DNA from: Pseudomonas turukhanskensis
GTDB taxonomy: Bacteria > Pseudomonadota > Gammaproteobacteria > Pseudomonadales > Pseudomonadaceae
Length of the DNA: 64,000 bases
Reading direction: 5' to 3'
NCBI RefSeq assembly: GCF_027922365.1
Contig: NZ_BSFN01000003.1
Span: 275,478 to 339,477 of the forward strand
In this document: positions 43,429-51,507 of the stretch, piece by piece
Layout: each line of letters starts with the position of its first letter
How positions within the stretch are numbered: position 1 is the stretch's first letter
Made by a program: the position numbers and the translations under genes
The notes under the pieces: generated by a model
Database searches by the model: none
The model's input: the letters and a program-made list of their open reading frames with translations, nothing else
Told to the model about the DNA's origin: nothing

Positions 43429-45537
43429 TCACGGCGAGAGGGGGAGAGCGTGGGTTAAAAATTCAGTCATCCGGGCGGCAATGACGGGGCGGCTGTACAG
43501 ATAGCCCTGAATCACCGCACAGCCTTTGGCCACCAGCAGGTCGGCTTGCGCCGAAGTTTCTACGCCTTCGGCTACCAGTTCCAGTTCCAGCGCCTGGGCG
43601 ATATGGATGATGGCCTCGACAATCGCCAGGTCGGTGCGTTCTTCGAGCATGTCACGTACGAAGCTCTGGTCGATCTTCAATACGTTGATGGGGAAGCGCT
43701 TGAGGTAAGCGAGGTTGGAGTAGCCGGTACCAAAATCATCGATGGCAATACGCACGCCCAATTGATGCAGGTGCGTCAGCGTTTCCAGGGCGTGACCGAA
43801 GTCGGTGACCAATACGCCTTCGGTAATTTCCAGTTCCAGCAGATGATGTTGCAGGCCTGTGCTTTCCAGCACCTCAGTGACCATCTGCAGAAACGTAGCC
43901 TCGCGAAACTGCACGTACGAGATGTTTACGCTGACGCAGATATTCAGCCCCAGGTCTTGCCACTTGCGCCCGTCCTCGCAGGCGCGTTGCAGAACGAATT
44001 GGCCGATGGGCAGGATCAGCCCGGTTTCTTCGGCCAACGGAATAAACCGCGCCGGGGGCACGGGGTCACCTTGGGGGTTCGGCCAGCGTATCAGGGCTTC
44101 CACCCCCACGGTCTGATTCAGACGGCAGTCCACCTTGGCCTGGTAGTGCACCTCGAACGTTTCGAGGTGAATCGCCTCGCGCAACTGCCGTTCGAGCTGA
44201 TGCCGGGCGCGCAGATCGTTTTCGGTATCAACACTAAAAAATCGCCACCGGTGCCGGCCTTCCTGTTTTGCCTGGTACATGGCGGTTTCGGCATGGCGGA
44301 AAAGCAGTTGGACGTCGGCACTGTCGTGGGGGAAAACGCTGATGCCGATGCTCACATGCAGGTCGTGGCGCTGATTTTCCAGCCAGAAAGGTTCGCTCAT
44401 GGCATGCAGCACACGTTCGGCAAAACTGCTCAGCGCCGCTGAGTTCTGTGCCTCGCCCACGAGAATTACAAATTCGTCGCCGCCGGGTCGGCTCAGGGTG
44501 TCACTGTTACGGCAGAGATGTTTCAACCGCACCGCCATCAGCTGCAAGAGACGGTCGCCGGTGGCGTGGCCCAGGGTGTCGTTGATGGTTTTGAAATGGT
44601 CGATATCCAGCACCAACATGCCCACCAGGCCCTGGCCATTGTGTTTATCGAGGAGGCCTTGGGTGTGCTCGCGCAAAAATAGTTGATTGGGCAGGTGGGT
44701 CAGGGCGTCATGGCGATGGAGAAAGTCCAGCTTGGCGTGTTCGGCCAATTTGCGGGCGCTGACATCGGTCAACAGCATAAGGATGTCCGGACGCTCGCTG
44801 CCATTGCGCCGGGCAATCAGCGTGACCTGGGCGTAGCGGTTTTCTCCGTGGCGCGTGGCCAACTCGATTTCGAAATTTAGCGGGGCGCCTTGTTGCAGCG
44901 CCTCGAGGTCTTGAGTGATGACCTGGGTATTACGCTCCCCCAGAATGGCAGCCATGGGTTGGCCCTGCATCTGCTGAGCGGCAACACCAAACCAGCTGCC
45001 GTGGCGGTCGTTGCAGAACAGGTTGGTCAGCTCTGCGCTCCAGTAGGCGATAAATGCCGGCAGATGCTCAAGCAGGTCTTCCAGGTCGCGGCTGGCTTCC
45101 AGCAGTTTTCGGGCTTCGACGTGCAACTGCACGTGGCTGCGAATACGCGCCCGCGCCACTGGCACATTCAGCGGTTTGTGCAGAAAGTCCACGGCGCCAT
45201 GGGCGAGGGCTTGCAGCTCGAATTCCACTCCCGTGTGGGAGGTAACAAAAATGACTGCGGCGTCTTTCAGCGCCGGGTCGGCTTTGAGCTTGGCGCACAC
45301 CGCATAACCGTCCATGTCCTGCATTTCGATATCCAGCAGCACTACGTCGGGAAGGCAGCGTTGAGCCAGCTCCAGTGCCGCTTTGCCGCTGGTAGCAAAG
45401 TAAACCTCGCCGAAGTCGCGTATGGCTTCGCGCAGAATTTTGATATTGGAGGGCTGGTCGTCGACGATCAGTACAACTGCAGGTTTGCCGCGTAGCTCCG
45501 AAAACATGGCATTTCCATCCGAGTAAACCGTGGACAT
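43429..45537 (-). CDS. Response regulator with PAS, GGDEF and EAL domains
   Basis: A 702-residue bifunctional c-di-GMP protein. The receiver (20-140) has D69 in VVLLDIEMQDMDG and is followed by a PAS domain (about 160-270). The GGDEF domain has an intact RPGGDEF motif, and the EAL domain has VEALIRW, LEITEGVL, DDFGTGYSN, LKIDQSFV and AEGVET. All phosphodiesterase residues look intact, so degradation is probable; synthesis is also possible. The start could be ATG 45537 or ATG 45507; neither has a strong ribosome site. The gene lies 25 bases before the hybrid kinase, a plausible phosphodonor for its receiver. Confidence 0.92.
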   Translation of the reverse strand: MSTVYSDGNAMFSELRGKPAVVLIVDDQPSNIKILREAIRDFGEVYFATSGKAALELAQRCLPDVVLLDIEMQDMDGYAVCAKLKADPALKDAAVIFVTSHTGVEFELQALAHGAVDFLHKPLNVPVARARIRSHVQLHVEARKLLEASRDLEDLLEHLPAFIAYWSAELTNLFCNDRHGSWFGVAAQQMQGQPMAAILGERNTQVITQDLEALQQGAPLNFEIELATRHGENRYAQVTLIARRNGSERPDILMLLTDVSARKLAEHAKLDFLHRHDALTHLPNQLFLREHTQGLLDKHNGQGLVGMLVLDIDHFKTINDTLGHATGDRLLQLMAVRLKHLCRNSDTLSRPGGDEFVILVGEAQNSAALSSFAERVLHAMSEPFWLENQRHDLHVSIGISVFPHDSADVQLLFRHAETAMYQAKQEGRHRWRFFSVDTENDLRARHQLERQLREAIHLETFEVHYQAKVDCRLNQTVGVEALIRWPNPQGDPVPPARFIPLAEETGLILPIGQFVLQRACEDGRKWQDLGLNICVSVNISYVQFREATFLQMVTEVLESTGLQHHLLELEITEGVLVTDFGHALETLTHLHQLGVRIAIDDFGTGYSNLAYLKRFPINVLKIDQSFVRDMLEERTDLAIVEAIIHIAQALELELVAEGVETSAQADLLVAKGCAVIQGYLYSRPVIAARMTEFLTHALPLSP

Positions 45538-45616
45538 CGTTGTGAGGCTAGCTCAGCGCCCGGAAAGTGTCGGAACTATTGCGCTCGCGTAGGCCGGCAC
45601 GGCCATTGTGCTGGCC

Positions 45617-46843
45617 TCAGGGAATGATCAAGCCCTTGCGCCGGTAATGTTCGATATCGATGCCATAGGCGCCCGAGCACGCCACCTCGCGCACGCGCAG
45701 TTCTCTGCCGTCGCCATCTTTGGGATGGCGGGTCAGATCGACCACCCGCTCCGGGCATGGCTGCTTGTCGGGGCCGAGCACCACCAGCAGGCGCGGTTTG
45801 AGCTTGTTGTCCGGGGCACAGCCAATAATGATCCCCACCTCGTCATTGTTGAGCTCGACAATCTCACCAGGCGGGTAGATGCCCATCAGATGAATGAAGG
45901 TGCCGACAATGTCTTCATCAAAATGGCTGCCGGCGGCATCGAACAGGATACGCAGCGCCTCCAGGCTGGATTTGCCTTTGCTGTAAATGCGGTCGCTATT
46001 GATGGCGTCATAGGCGTCGACCACGGCAATGATCTTGGCGCTATAGGGAATTCGGCTGGCCTCCAGGCCGCGCGGATAGCCGTTGCCATCCAGACGCTCA
46101 TGGTGCGAATAGGCCACGTCCACCGTGGCCGGCGTGACTTGCTGGTTGCTCAGCAACAGGCGCCGGCCATGGTCGGCATGGGCCTTCATAATCACCAGTT
46201 CGTCGGCGGTGAGGGCGCCGGGCTTGTTGAGGATTTCGTTGGGCACCTTGATCTTGCCGACATCATGGAGCATGCCGCACACGCCGATTTCTTCCAGTTG
46301 CAGCGGCAACATGCCCAGCTCACGGCCCAGCGCGATGGCAAAAATGCATACGCGTAAGGAGTGTTCGGCGGTGTACAGGTCGCTGTTTTTGATCCGAGCC
46401 AGCCACAACAACGCCGCCGGGTTGCGCAATATGCTGTCCACACACTCTTTCACCACGGCCTTGACGGCCGTCACGTCCAGCTCGTGCCCCAATTTCACAG
46501 CGTTCAGAAGCCGCAGCGACTCGGCATGGGCGGCGTTCCAGGCGGGGAGTGCGGTGGCAATTTCCTGAAAGAAATCCACTTTGCGGATTTTCGCCTGCAC
46601 CTGCGCCGGTGCTGCCGCTTGGGCCGGCGCCCACTCTAGGGTGCTGTGCGAGCGTTGGCTGTCTACCCACACAAAGTTGCATGCCGCTTGCACCGCACGC
46701 AGTTCGTGGCTGGTTTGCAGCAGAAAACCCTGGAACAGAAAGGCGGTTTCGCGCCATGGCCGGTCCAGTTCCACCACGTACATGCCAATGCGCAACTGCT
46801 CAACTTCAATTTTTATCAGTGTGTTTTTAGAAGTAGGAGGCAT
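45617..46843 (-). CDS. HD-GYP domain c-di-GMP phosphodiesterase
   Basis: A 408-residue phosphodiesterase with an N-terminal DUF3391 domain (1-130) and an HD-GYP domain. The metal-binding residues are intact: MLHDVGK with H193/D194, then the HADHG segment near 222, and HHERLDGNGYP at 247-257. It hydrolyses c-di-GMP. AAGGAA precedes the ATG. It is first of the operon with the REC-GGDEF-EAL protein and hybrid kinase. Its intact motif contrasts with the degenerate HD regulator at 9.2 kb. Confidence 0.93.
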   Translation of the reverse strand: MPPTSKNTLIKIEVEQLRIGMYVVELDRPWRETAFLFQGFLLQTSHELRAVQAACNFVWVDSQRSHSTLEWAPAQAAAPAQVQAKIRKVDFFQEIATALPAWNAAHAESLRLLNAVKLGHELDVTAVKAVVKECVDSILRNPAALLWLARIKNSDLYTAEHSLRVCIFAIALGRELGMLPLQLEEIGVCGMLHDVGKIKVPNEILNKPGALTADELVIMKAHADHGRRLLLSNQQVTPATVDVAYSHHERLDGNGYPRGLEASRIPYSAKIIAVVDAYDAINSDRIYSKGKSSLEALRILFDAAGSHFDEDIVGTFIHLMGIYPPGEIVELNNDEVGIIIGCAPDNKLKPRLLVVLGPDKQPCPERVVDLTRHPKDGDGRELRVREVACSGAYGIDIEHYRRKGLIIP

Positions 46844-46948
46844 CGCATAATTCCTTCCCGCAGCGGCGTGTGGCTGCGGCGTCGCGTGCAGTATGTCGGG
46901 GCCAACCTTAAGGCTTTCTGAAGCGGCTGTTGGCTGGCACCTACAGGT

Positions 46949-47884
46949 TCAATGGGCGGCAAACGGCAACATCAACACGCTGCCGGGCATGGTGTAGAGC
47001 AAGTGGTCTGCCGTGCTGCCAAGCAGTTTCAGCAAGCCGTGGCGGTGGACGCGGCCCATGACGACGACGTCCATCTGCTGGTCTCGGGCAAAGTCACTCA
47101 AGGCGCGCCCGGGACTGCCCAGCACCATATGCCGGTTCGCCACGGGAAAACCGTTGCGATCGGCCAGGGCATTGAACGCCTCAACTTGCGCGTCGTAGAA
47201 CTGTTGGGTGAACACCGATGCCGACAGCAACGCACCTCTGGCAACCCCCCCGTCGGCCGCCGCCATGGATGACAGGTCGTAGGCGTACACCAGATGTACC
47301 TCGGCCTTGCACTGCATGCCCAGCTTCAGGGCCTCGTAAATGATTTGCTCGTTAAAGGCCTGCTGTTCGGCGCTGGCGTCGAACGGGTCGACGGCGGCCA
47401 TAACGCGTCGGGGCATGGCATGTTCAGCACTGGCCACAAAGTGCATCGGTACACGGCATTGACGCGCCAGGTGCAGGTCCAGGGGCGTAAACAGCGTGCG
47501 CTTGAGCAACGACACCGGTTGCACGGCCTTGATCACCAGACTGGCTGGCATTTCCTGCACATGGGCGAGGATCTCCGGCAGCGGGTCCTCCACCCACTGC
47601 ACCTCGACGGTCACCTCGATATCGGATAGGCGCATGGCCTGCGCCTGGGCTTGCAGCCACTGATGGTGACGCTCCACATAGTCGGTTTGCAGGCTATGCA
47701 GTGCCTGCTCATTCACCAGGCCCGCGGTAGCCAAGCCTTCCAGGTAGTCAAAGGCAACGATATGCAGGGCGCTGCCTTTGGCTTTGGCCAGCATTCTGGC
47801 CCGGTCAAAGGCCAGGTCTTTTTCCAGCAGTGGCGGGGCGATCAACAGCAGGCGATGGGGGGCGCAAACGGGCTGGGCAGACAT
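46949..47884 (-). CDS. Tandem universal stress protein
   Basis: A 311-residue protein with two UspA domains. The second ends with the nucleotide-binding signature VVMGRVHRHGLLKLLGSTADHLLY; the first has a shorter loop. The start at 47884 was chosen because GAGGTG lies five bases upstream. An Anr-like box at 47962-47975 lies about 80 bases before the start, so induction under low oxygen is likely, as known for several Pseudomonas Usp proteins. It is the sister of the Usp at 49.9 kb. Confidence 0.9.
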   Translation of the reverse strand: MSAQPVCAPHRLLLIAPPLLEKDLAFDRARMLAKAKGSALHIVAFDYLEGLATAGLVNEQALHSLQTDYVERHHQWLQAQAQAMRLSDIEVTVEVQWVEDPLPEILAHVQEMPASLVIKAVQPVSLLKRTLFTPLDLHLARQCRVPMHFVASAEHAMPRRVMAAVDPFDASAEQQAFNEQIIYEALKLGMQCKAEVHLVYAYDLSSMAAADGGVARGALLSASVFTQQFYDAQVEAFNALADRNGFPVANRHMVLGSPGRALSDFARDQQMDVVVMGRVHRHGLLKLLGSTADHLLYTMPGSVLMLPFAAH

Positions 47885-47961
47885 GGGACACCTCACGCGA
47901 TAACAGGCGGGCAGACTCCGCCTTCAGGGAGAGGAGTGTGCAAGCGTGCGTCCGGGCGGAT

Positions 47962-47975
47962 TTGATCAACGTCAA
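47962..47975 (-). promoter_or_regulatory. Anr/Fnr-type box before Usp
   Basis: TTGAT-CAAC-GTCAA matches nine of ten positions of the TTGAT-N4-ATCAA consensus. It lies about 78 bases before the Usp start on the minus strand. Confidence 0.65.
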
Positions 47976-48040
47976 GTCTGGTCATGCTGTACCGCCCGGC
48001 GAGCGGTGGTCGCGGTGTTGCCCAGCGCGATGCTGCTCCC

Positions 48041-48054
48041 ATGATCTCGATCAA
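48041..48054. promoter_or_regulatory. Second Anr/Fnr-type box
   Basis: ATGAT-CTCG-ATCAA matches nine of ten consensus positions. It lies between the Usp and the small gene at 48249 and could act on either. Confidence 0.5.
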
Positions 48055-48055
48055 T

Positions 48056-48077
48056 GCTCCTACAGGTTTGTAGGAGC
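48056..48077. repeat. REP-type hairpin
   Basis: GCTCCTACA-GGTT-TGTAGGAGC is a perfect nine-base-pair hairpin carrying the TGTAGGAGC word typical of Pseudomonas REP elements. The rest of the 47976-48248 gap shows no gene. Confidence 0.6.
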
Positions 48078-48248
48078 AGTCTGATGCCAGACTTCCCCTC
48101 GAACAGATGCGGTGCCGCGTGTAAAAGCGGCTGTTTTCGGCAGCGTTAGCGGCCTATGCCCCGGCGGCAACGCCTGCGAGCTGTTGCCCATCAGCGCGAT
48201 CGGGAGCTGAAAGTGGCCATTACGGCGTGATCAGAAAGGAGACTTTTC

Positions 48249-48473
48249 ATGTTCATTGCAATAACTCACAGCAAAGCTGGCCAGCGCTGTATGGTGCGCA
48301 TGGATGAGTACACGGTGCCTTTCAACTCAGAGGGCCAAGCGCAAGCCTTTGTCAGCCTGTTGCGCCAGCGCATTGAGGCCCCTCATCCCCTGCCGCGCCT
48401 GCCTCCCGAGGCGCCCAAGCCCGACATTCGCAGTGGCAAACGTCCGGTCAAACGATCGGCGGTAAGTGCCTGA
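48249..48473 (+). CDS. Small conserved-looking protein in the low-oxygen cluster
   Basis: A 74-residue protein that I do not recognise. It starts at an ATG eight bases after AAAGGAG, a very good ribosome site, so it is likely to be real. The first half is probably a small beta/alpha fold (MFIAITHSKAGQRCMVRMDEY); the second half is Pro- and basic-rich (LPRLPPEAPKPD, then GKRPVKR) and probably disordered, able to bind nucleic acid or a protein. It lies 44 bases before the Fnr-type regulator and may share its transcript. Confidence 0.7.
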   Translation: MFIAITHSKAGQRCMVRMDEYTVPFNSEGQAQAFVSLLRQRIEAPHPLPRLPPEAPKPDIRSGKRPVKRSAVSA

Positions 48474-48517
48474 AACCATCGGCCCGTACATTTACCGTCG
48501 CGTGTTGAGGCTTCCCT

Positions 48518-49324
48518 ATGTATAAAGTCGACAATCAGTCTGCCCCGGTCGCTGCCCAAGCTGTGGCATGCACCACGCAGCAAGGCGCCATTCCCATCCA
48601 TGTCCATCCGATGGCTACGGCGTGCAGCACCTGCGCGGTGCATAGCCTTTGCCTGCCGCTAGGGTTTTCCAGTGATGAAACCGCACGGCTCGATACGCTG
48701 ATTTCCCAACGTATCCGGGTGAAGAAGGGCGCTGGCCTGTTTCATGCCGGAGAGCCCCTGCAAAATCTGTATGCGGTGCGCTTCGGCTCGTTCAAAACCA
48801 CGCTGGTCAGCCCCGATGGCCGTGGCCAGGTCACGGGGTTTTTGATGTCCGGCGATATCCTTGGCCTGGACGCCATCAGTACCGAGCGTCATGCCTGCAG
48901 CGCCTTTGCCCTGGAAGACAGCGAAGTATGCCCCATCTCATTTACCCGCCTGGAGCGTCTGGCCGGCGAGTTCCCGTCGTTGCAGCACAACCTCAACCGT
49001 ATGCTGAGCCGGGAGATCGTGCGTGACCATGAAATGCTGATGATGATGGGCTGCCATAACGCCGATGAGCGTTTGGCCGCCTTTCTCGTGGGGCTCTCTC
49101 AGCGCTTTGTGAACCGCGGCTACTCAGCCCATGGCTACCTGCTGCGCATGAGCCGCGAGGACATTGCCTCCTACCTCGGCCTGCGGCTGGAAACGGTGTG
49201 CCGCAGCCTGGCGCGTTTGCGCGACCTGGGTTTGATTGCCTACCAGGGGCGGGTCATGGAGATTCTTGACCTGTCCGGGTTGCAGGCCCAAGTGCAATAC
49301 GGCCGCAAGGCAGCGCTTATTTGA
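48518..49324 (+). CDS. Fnr/Anr-type oxygen-sensing regulator
   Basis: A 268-residue Crp/Fnr regulator. The four cysteines that hold the oxygen-labile [4Fe-4S] cluster in Fnr are conserved: C36, C39 and C45 in CSTCAVHSLC, and C138 in SEVCPIS. A cyclic-nucleotide-type barrel, long dimer helix (about 155-175) and helix-turn-helix follow. The recognition helix reads ETVCR (225-229) where Fnr and Anr have ETISR or ETVSR; Ser to Cys at a DNA-contact position may alter specificity. The final 20 residues are longer than usual. It is surrounded by genes with Anr-like boxes. It may be a paralogue of the main Anr, which in Pseudomonas normally lies near hemN and cco genes. Confidence 0.92.
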   Translation: MYKVDNQSAPVAAQAVACTTQQGAIPIHVHPMATACSTCAVHSLCLPLGFSSDETARLDTLISQRIRVKKGAGLFHAGEPLQNLYAVRFGSFKTTLVSPDGRGQVTGFLMSGDILGLDAISTERHACSAFALEDSEVCPISFTRLERLAGEFPSLQHNLNRMLSREIVRDHEMLMMMGCHNADERLAAFLVGLSQRFVNRGYSAHGYLLRMSREDIASYLGLRLETVCRSLARLRDLGLIAYQGRVMEILDLSGLQAQVQYGRKAALI

Positions 49325-49742
49325 TGGCCCAATAGCGCTGCATTTCCAGGAACAGAAAGGACGCCGTCCAGGTAATCAGCACCAAGCCGGTCAGGGCCTC
49401 CAGACCGGTAAGGTATTTCAGGTGGCCCACCGGTTCGATATCGCCAAAGCCGATGGTGGTAAAGGTGGTGAAGGAAAAGTAAGCGCAGTCGGTGAGGGTG
49501 CCGTCGAAGTTCCCTGCCAGGGTTCCCCAGTTGCCGCGTTTGATCATCAGAAAATACGCCAGGGCAAATCCCCATACCTCAATGGCATGCGCGGCCATTG
49601 CACCCAGCACGCCAAACACGATGCGGAACCGGTGCCAGACCTTCAGGTGCGGCAGCAGGTTATTCAGGCGCAGCAGACACTCGTAGTGAATGACTACGGC
49701 CGCCACCACCACCAGCATATTGATCAAGGTCACCAGCAGCAT
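49317..49742 (-). CDS. Two-helix potassium channel family protein
   Basis: A 141-residue membrane protein with three to four hydrophobic segments and a K+-channel pore loop. The selectivity filter TTIGFGD lies in SFTTFTTIGFGDIEPVG, between a first membrane region (INMLVVVAAVVIHY and neighbours) and the last helix (ALTGLVLITWTASFLFL). The start at 49742 was chosen because a G-rich ribosome site is close by. The longer frame from 49841 would translate through the perfect Anr box. Its 3' end overlaps the Fnr gene by eight bases, tail to tail. The box suggests induction under low oxygen. Confidence 0.83.
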   Translation of the reverse strand: MLLVTLINMLVVVAAVVIHYECLLRLNNLLPHLKVWHRFRIVFGVLGAMAAHAIEVWGFALAYFLMIKRGNWGTLAGNFDGTLTDCAYFSFTTFTTIGFGDIEPVGHLKYLTGLEALTGLVLITWTASFLFLEMQRYWAIK

Positions 49743-49827
49743 GGTTGCCCCCCGGCAGTGATTGGGCGCGCGGCGTGTCTGTCGCCAGTCGTTCGCTGAT
49801 TGTTCGGTGAACGCGTGCCCGGTCATA

Positions 49828-49841
49828 TTGATTTTTATCAA
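49828..49841. promoter_or_regulatory. Perfect Anr/Fnr box between channel and Usp
   Basis: TTGAT-TTTT-ATCAA is a perfect match to the consensus. It lies 85 bases before the channel start and 82 before the Usp start, so it can serve both divergent genes. Confidence 0.85.
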
Positions 49842-49923
49842 GGTGTACCGCCCGCGCCAACGCCATCGTGAAGGCGTCGGCCACCCTGCCGGCGTTCCTT
49901 CAACGGACTACCGGAGGTGCCGT

Positions 49924-50814
49924 ATGCACCCGTATCAACGCCTGCTGCTGGTCGCCAACCCAGTGATGCGCCACGGTTTGGCGATCAAACGCGCTGCGCA
50001 GTTGGCCCTCGCCAGCGGCGCCAGCTTGCATCTGGCGGTGTTCGAAAAAGTACCGGACATGCTGCCTTTTTTAGAAAAAGAAATTCAGGACAGCGCCAAC
50101 AGCTGCCATCTGGACGCCCTCAACGACTGGCTGCGCGATGAAGCGCAATTGCTGCGTAGCCAGGGCATTACCGTTACCACCGAGGTGACGTGGAACGACG
50201 CGCTGGTGCAGACGATCCTTGACCAAGTTGAGCACAGCCAAGCGGATATGCTGATCAAGGACACTCAGCATGAAAATGTGCTGAAGCGAACCTTTATTAC
50301 GCCACTGGACTGGCACCTGCTACGCCAATGCCCCGTGCCCGTGCACTTGATCGGCCCAGCAGGGCATGCGCGGCCCGAGGTGATTATTGCTGCCGTCGAT
50401 GCGGCCAGCCCCGATGCGCTACGCAACGGCCTTAACGCACGCATCATCGGGCAGGCCCAGCGCCTGGCCGAGCAGACTGACGCGCAACTGCACCTGATAC
50501 ATGCCCTGGACCTGAGTAGCGTGTACTTCGCGGACGCCACCGGCAGCACGTTGAACTGGGCAGATCTGTGGGCTCATGTGCAAGTCGAGGTGGAAAAAAC
50601 CTTCTACATGATGGCCGAGCAACACCGCATCAGCCGCGACCTCTGCCACTTGCAGGTTGGCTCGCCACTGCAGGTGCTGGCAGAAATGGCCGAGCGCCTG
50701 CGTGCCGATGTAGTGGTGATGGGGCGGGTGCATCGTTCCGGTATGAATAAGCTGGTGGGCAGTACCACCGAGCACCTGCTGTACCGCTCGCCCTGCGGCA
50801 TTCTGGCCGTTTGA
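49924..50814 (+). CDS. Tandem universal stress protein
   Basis: A 296-residue protein with two UspA domains (about 4-140 and 150-296). The second carries the ATP-binding signature VVVMGRVHRSGMNKLVGSTTEHLLY. GGAGG lies eight bases before the ATG. The perfect Anr box upstream predicts strong low-oxygen expression. In Pseudomonas such proteins support survival during anaerobic energy starvation. It differs clearly from the Usp at 46.9 kb and is not a recent copy. Confidence 0.92.
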   Translation: MHPYQRLLLVANPVMRHGLAIKRAAQLALASGASLHLAVFEKVPDMLPFLEKEIQDSANSCHLDALNDWLRDEAQLLRSQGITVTTEVTWNDALVQTILDQVEHSQADMLIKDTQHENVLKRTFITPLDWHLLRQCPVPVHLIGPAGHARPEVIIAAVDAASPDALRNGLNARIIGQAQRLAEQTDAQLHLIHALDLSSVYFADATGSTLNWADLWAHVQVEVEKTFYMMAEQHRISRDLCHLQVGSPLQVLAEMAERLRADVVVMGRVHRSGMNKLVGSTTEHLLYRSPCGILAV

Positions 50815-50820
50815 GGCTGG

Positions 50821-50834
50821 TTGATTTAGATCAG
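50821..50834 (+). promoter_or_regulatory. Anr/Fnr-type box before the acetyltransferase
   Basis: TTGAT-TTAG-ATCAG matches nine of ten consensus positions, seven bases after the Usp stop and 77 bases before the acetyltransferase ATG. Confidence 0.65.
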
Positions 50835-50911
50835 ACGGCCTACGCCGTTAGCGCTTTACATGGCAGGCACAGGTTTTGTCCTTGCTGTTTCGCCTCACCT
50901 TGGAGAGCGCC

Positions 50912-51475
50912 ATGCCCACGACTCACACCAGCCTCACTGATCTGTCCGCCTTGAACCAGGGCGCCATTGGCGAACACTGGATCGAAGCCCTCAAAGACGG
51001 CAGCCATGTGTTGATTCGCGCCTTGCAAGAGCAAGACCGCGAGCGGGAGTTTAGCTTTATCAAACGCTTGTCGGCCGAGTCGCGGCGCGCGCGCTTTTCC
51101 AGCAGCTTCAACGAGCCGCCGTTGCCGTTGATGGAACAGCTGATGAACGTGCAGTACCCGTTGCAAATGGCCTATGTAGCCCTGGTTCATGACAATGGTG
51201 AGCTTCGCGAAATCGGCGTAGCCCGCTATGCCAAGACCGAGGATCAATGCTGCGAATTCGCCGTGGTGGTGGCCGATGATTGGCAACAGAAAGGCCTGGG
51301 CCGACTGCTGATGGTCCATCTTATGGATGCCGCACGGCGCAATGGCTTTACCCGCATGGCCGCCACCGATGAGGCCACCAACTACCACCTGCATCGCCTG
51401 GTGAAAAAGCTGGGTTTCGACAGCCATTACCCCAGCGGCGAGTTCAGTGAAATTGTCCACCAATGCCAGTTGTAG
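50912..51475 (+). CDS. GNAT-family acetyltransferase of the Anr cluster
   Basis: A 187-residue GNAT enzyme; the acetyl-CoA motif reads QQKGLGRLLMVHLMDAARR near residue 125. The N-terminal third (IRALQEQDREREFSFIKRLS) resembles the GNAT domain of protein acetyltransferases of the Pat type. This opens the possibility that it acetylates a metabolic enzyme or a Usp under low oxygen. GGAGAG precedes the ATG. It is controlled by an upstream Anr-like box. Confidence 0.87.
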   Translation: MPTTHTSLTDLSALNQGAIGEHWIEALKDGSHVLIRALQEQDREREFSFIKRLSAESRRARFSSSFNEPPLPLMEQLMNVQYPLQMAYVALVHDNGELREIGVARYAKTEDQCCEFAVVVADDWQQKGLGRLLMVHLMDAARRNGFTRMAATDEATNYHLHRLVKKLGFDSHYPSGEFSEIVHQCQL

Positions 51476-51507
51476 CGGCCGCCCCTGGGGCGCGCTCGAG
51501 TTAAACC

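Noticed and set aside
42591..43484. Open frame of nearly 300 codons opposite the CHASE domain
   Set aside because: No start signal or family features; the minus-strand kinase is unambiguous.
49743..49841. Longer N terminus for the potassium channel, starting at 49841
   Set aside because: It would place the start inside the perfect Anr box, and the added residues are polar with no family likeness.
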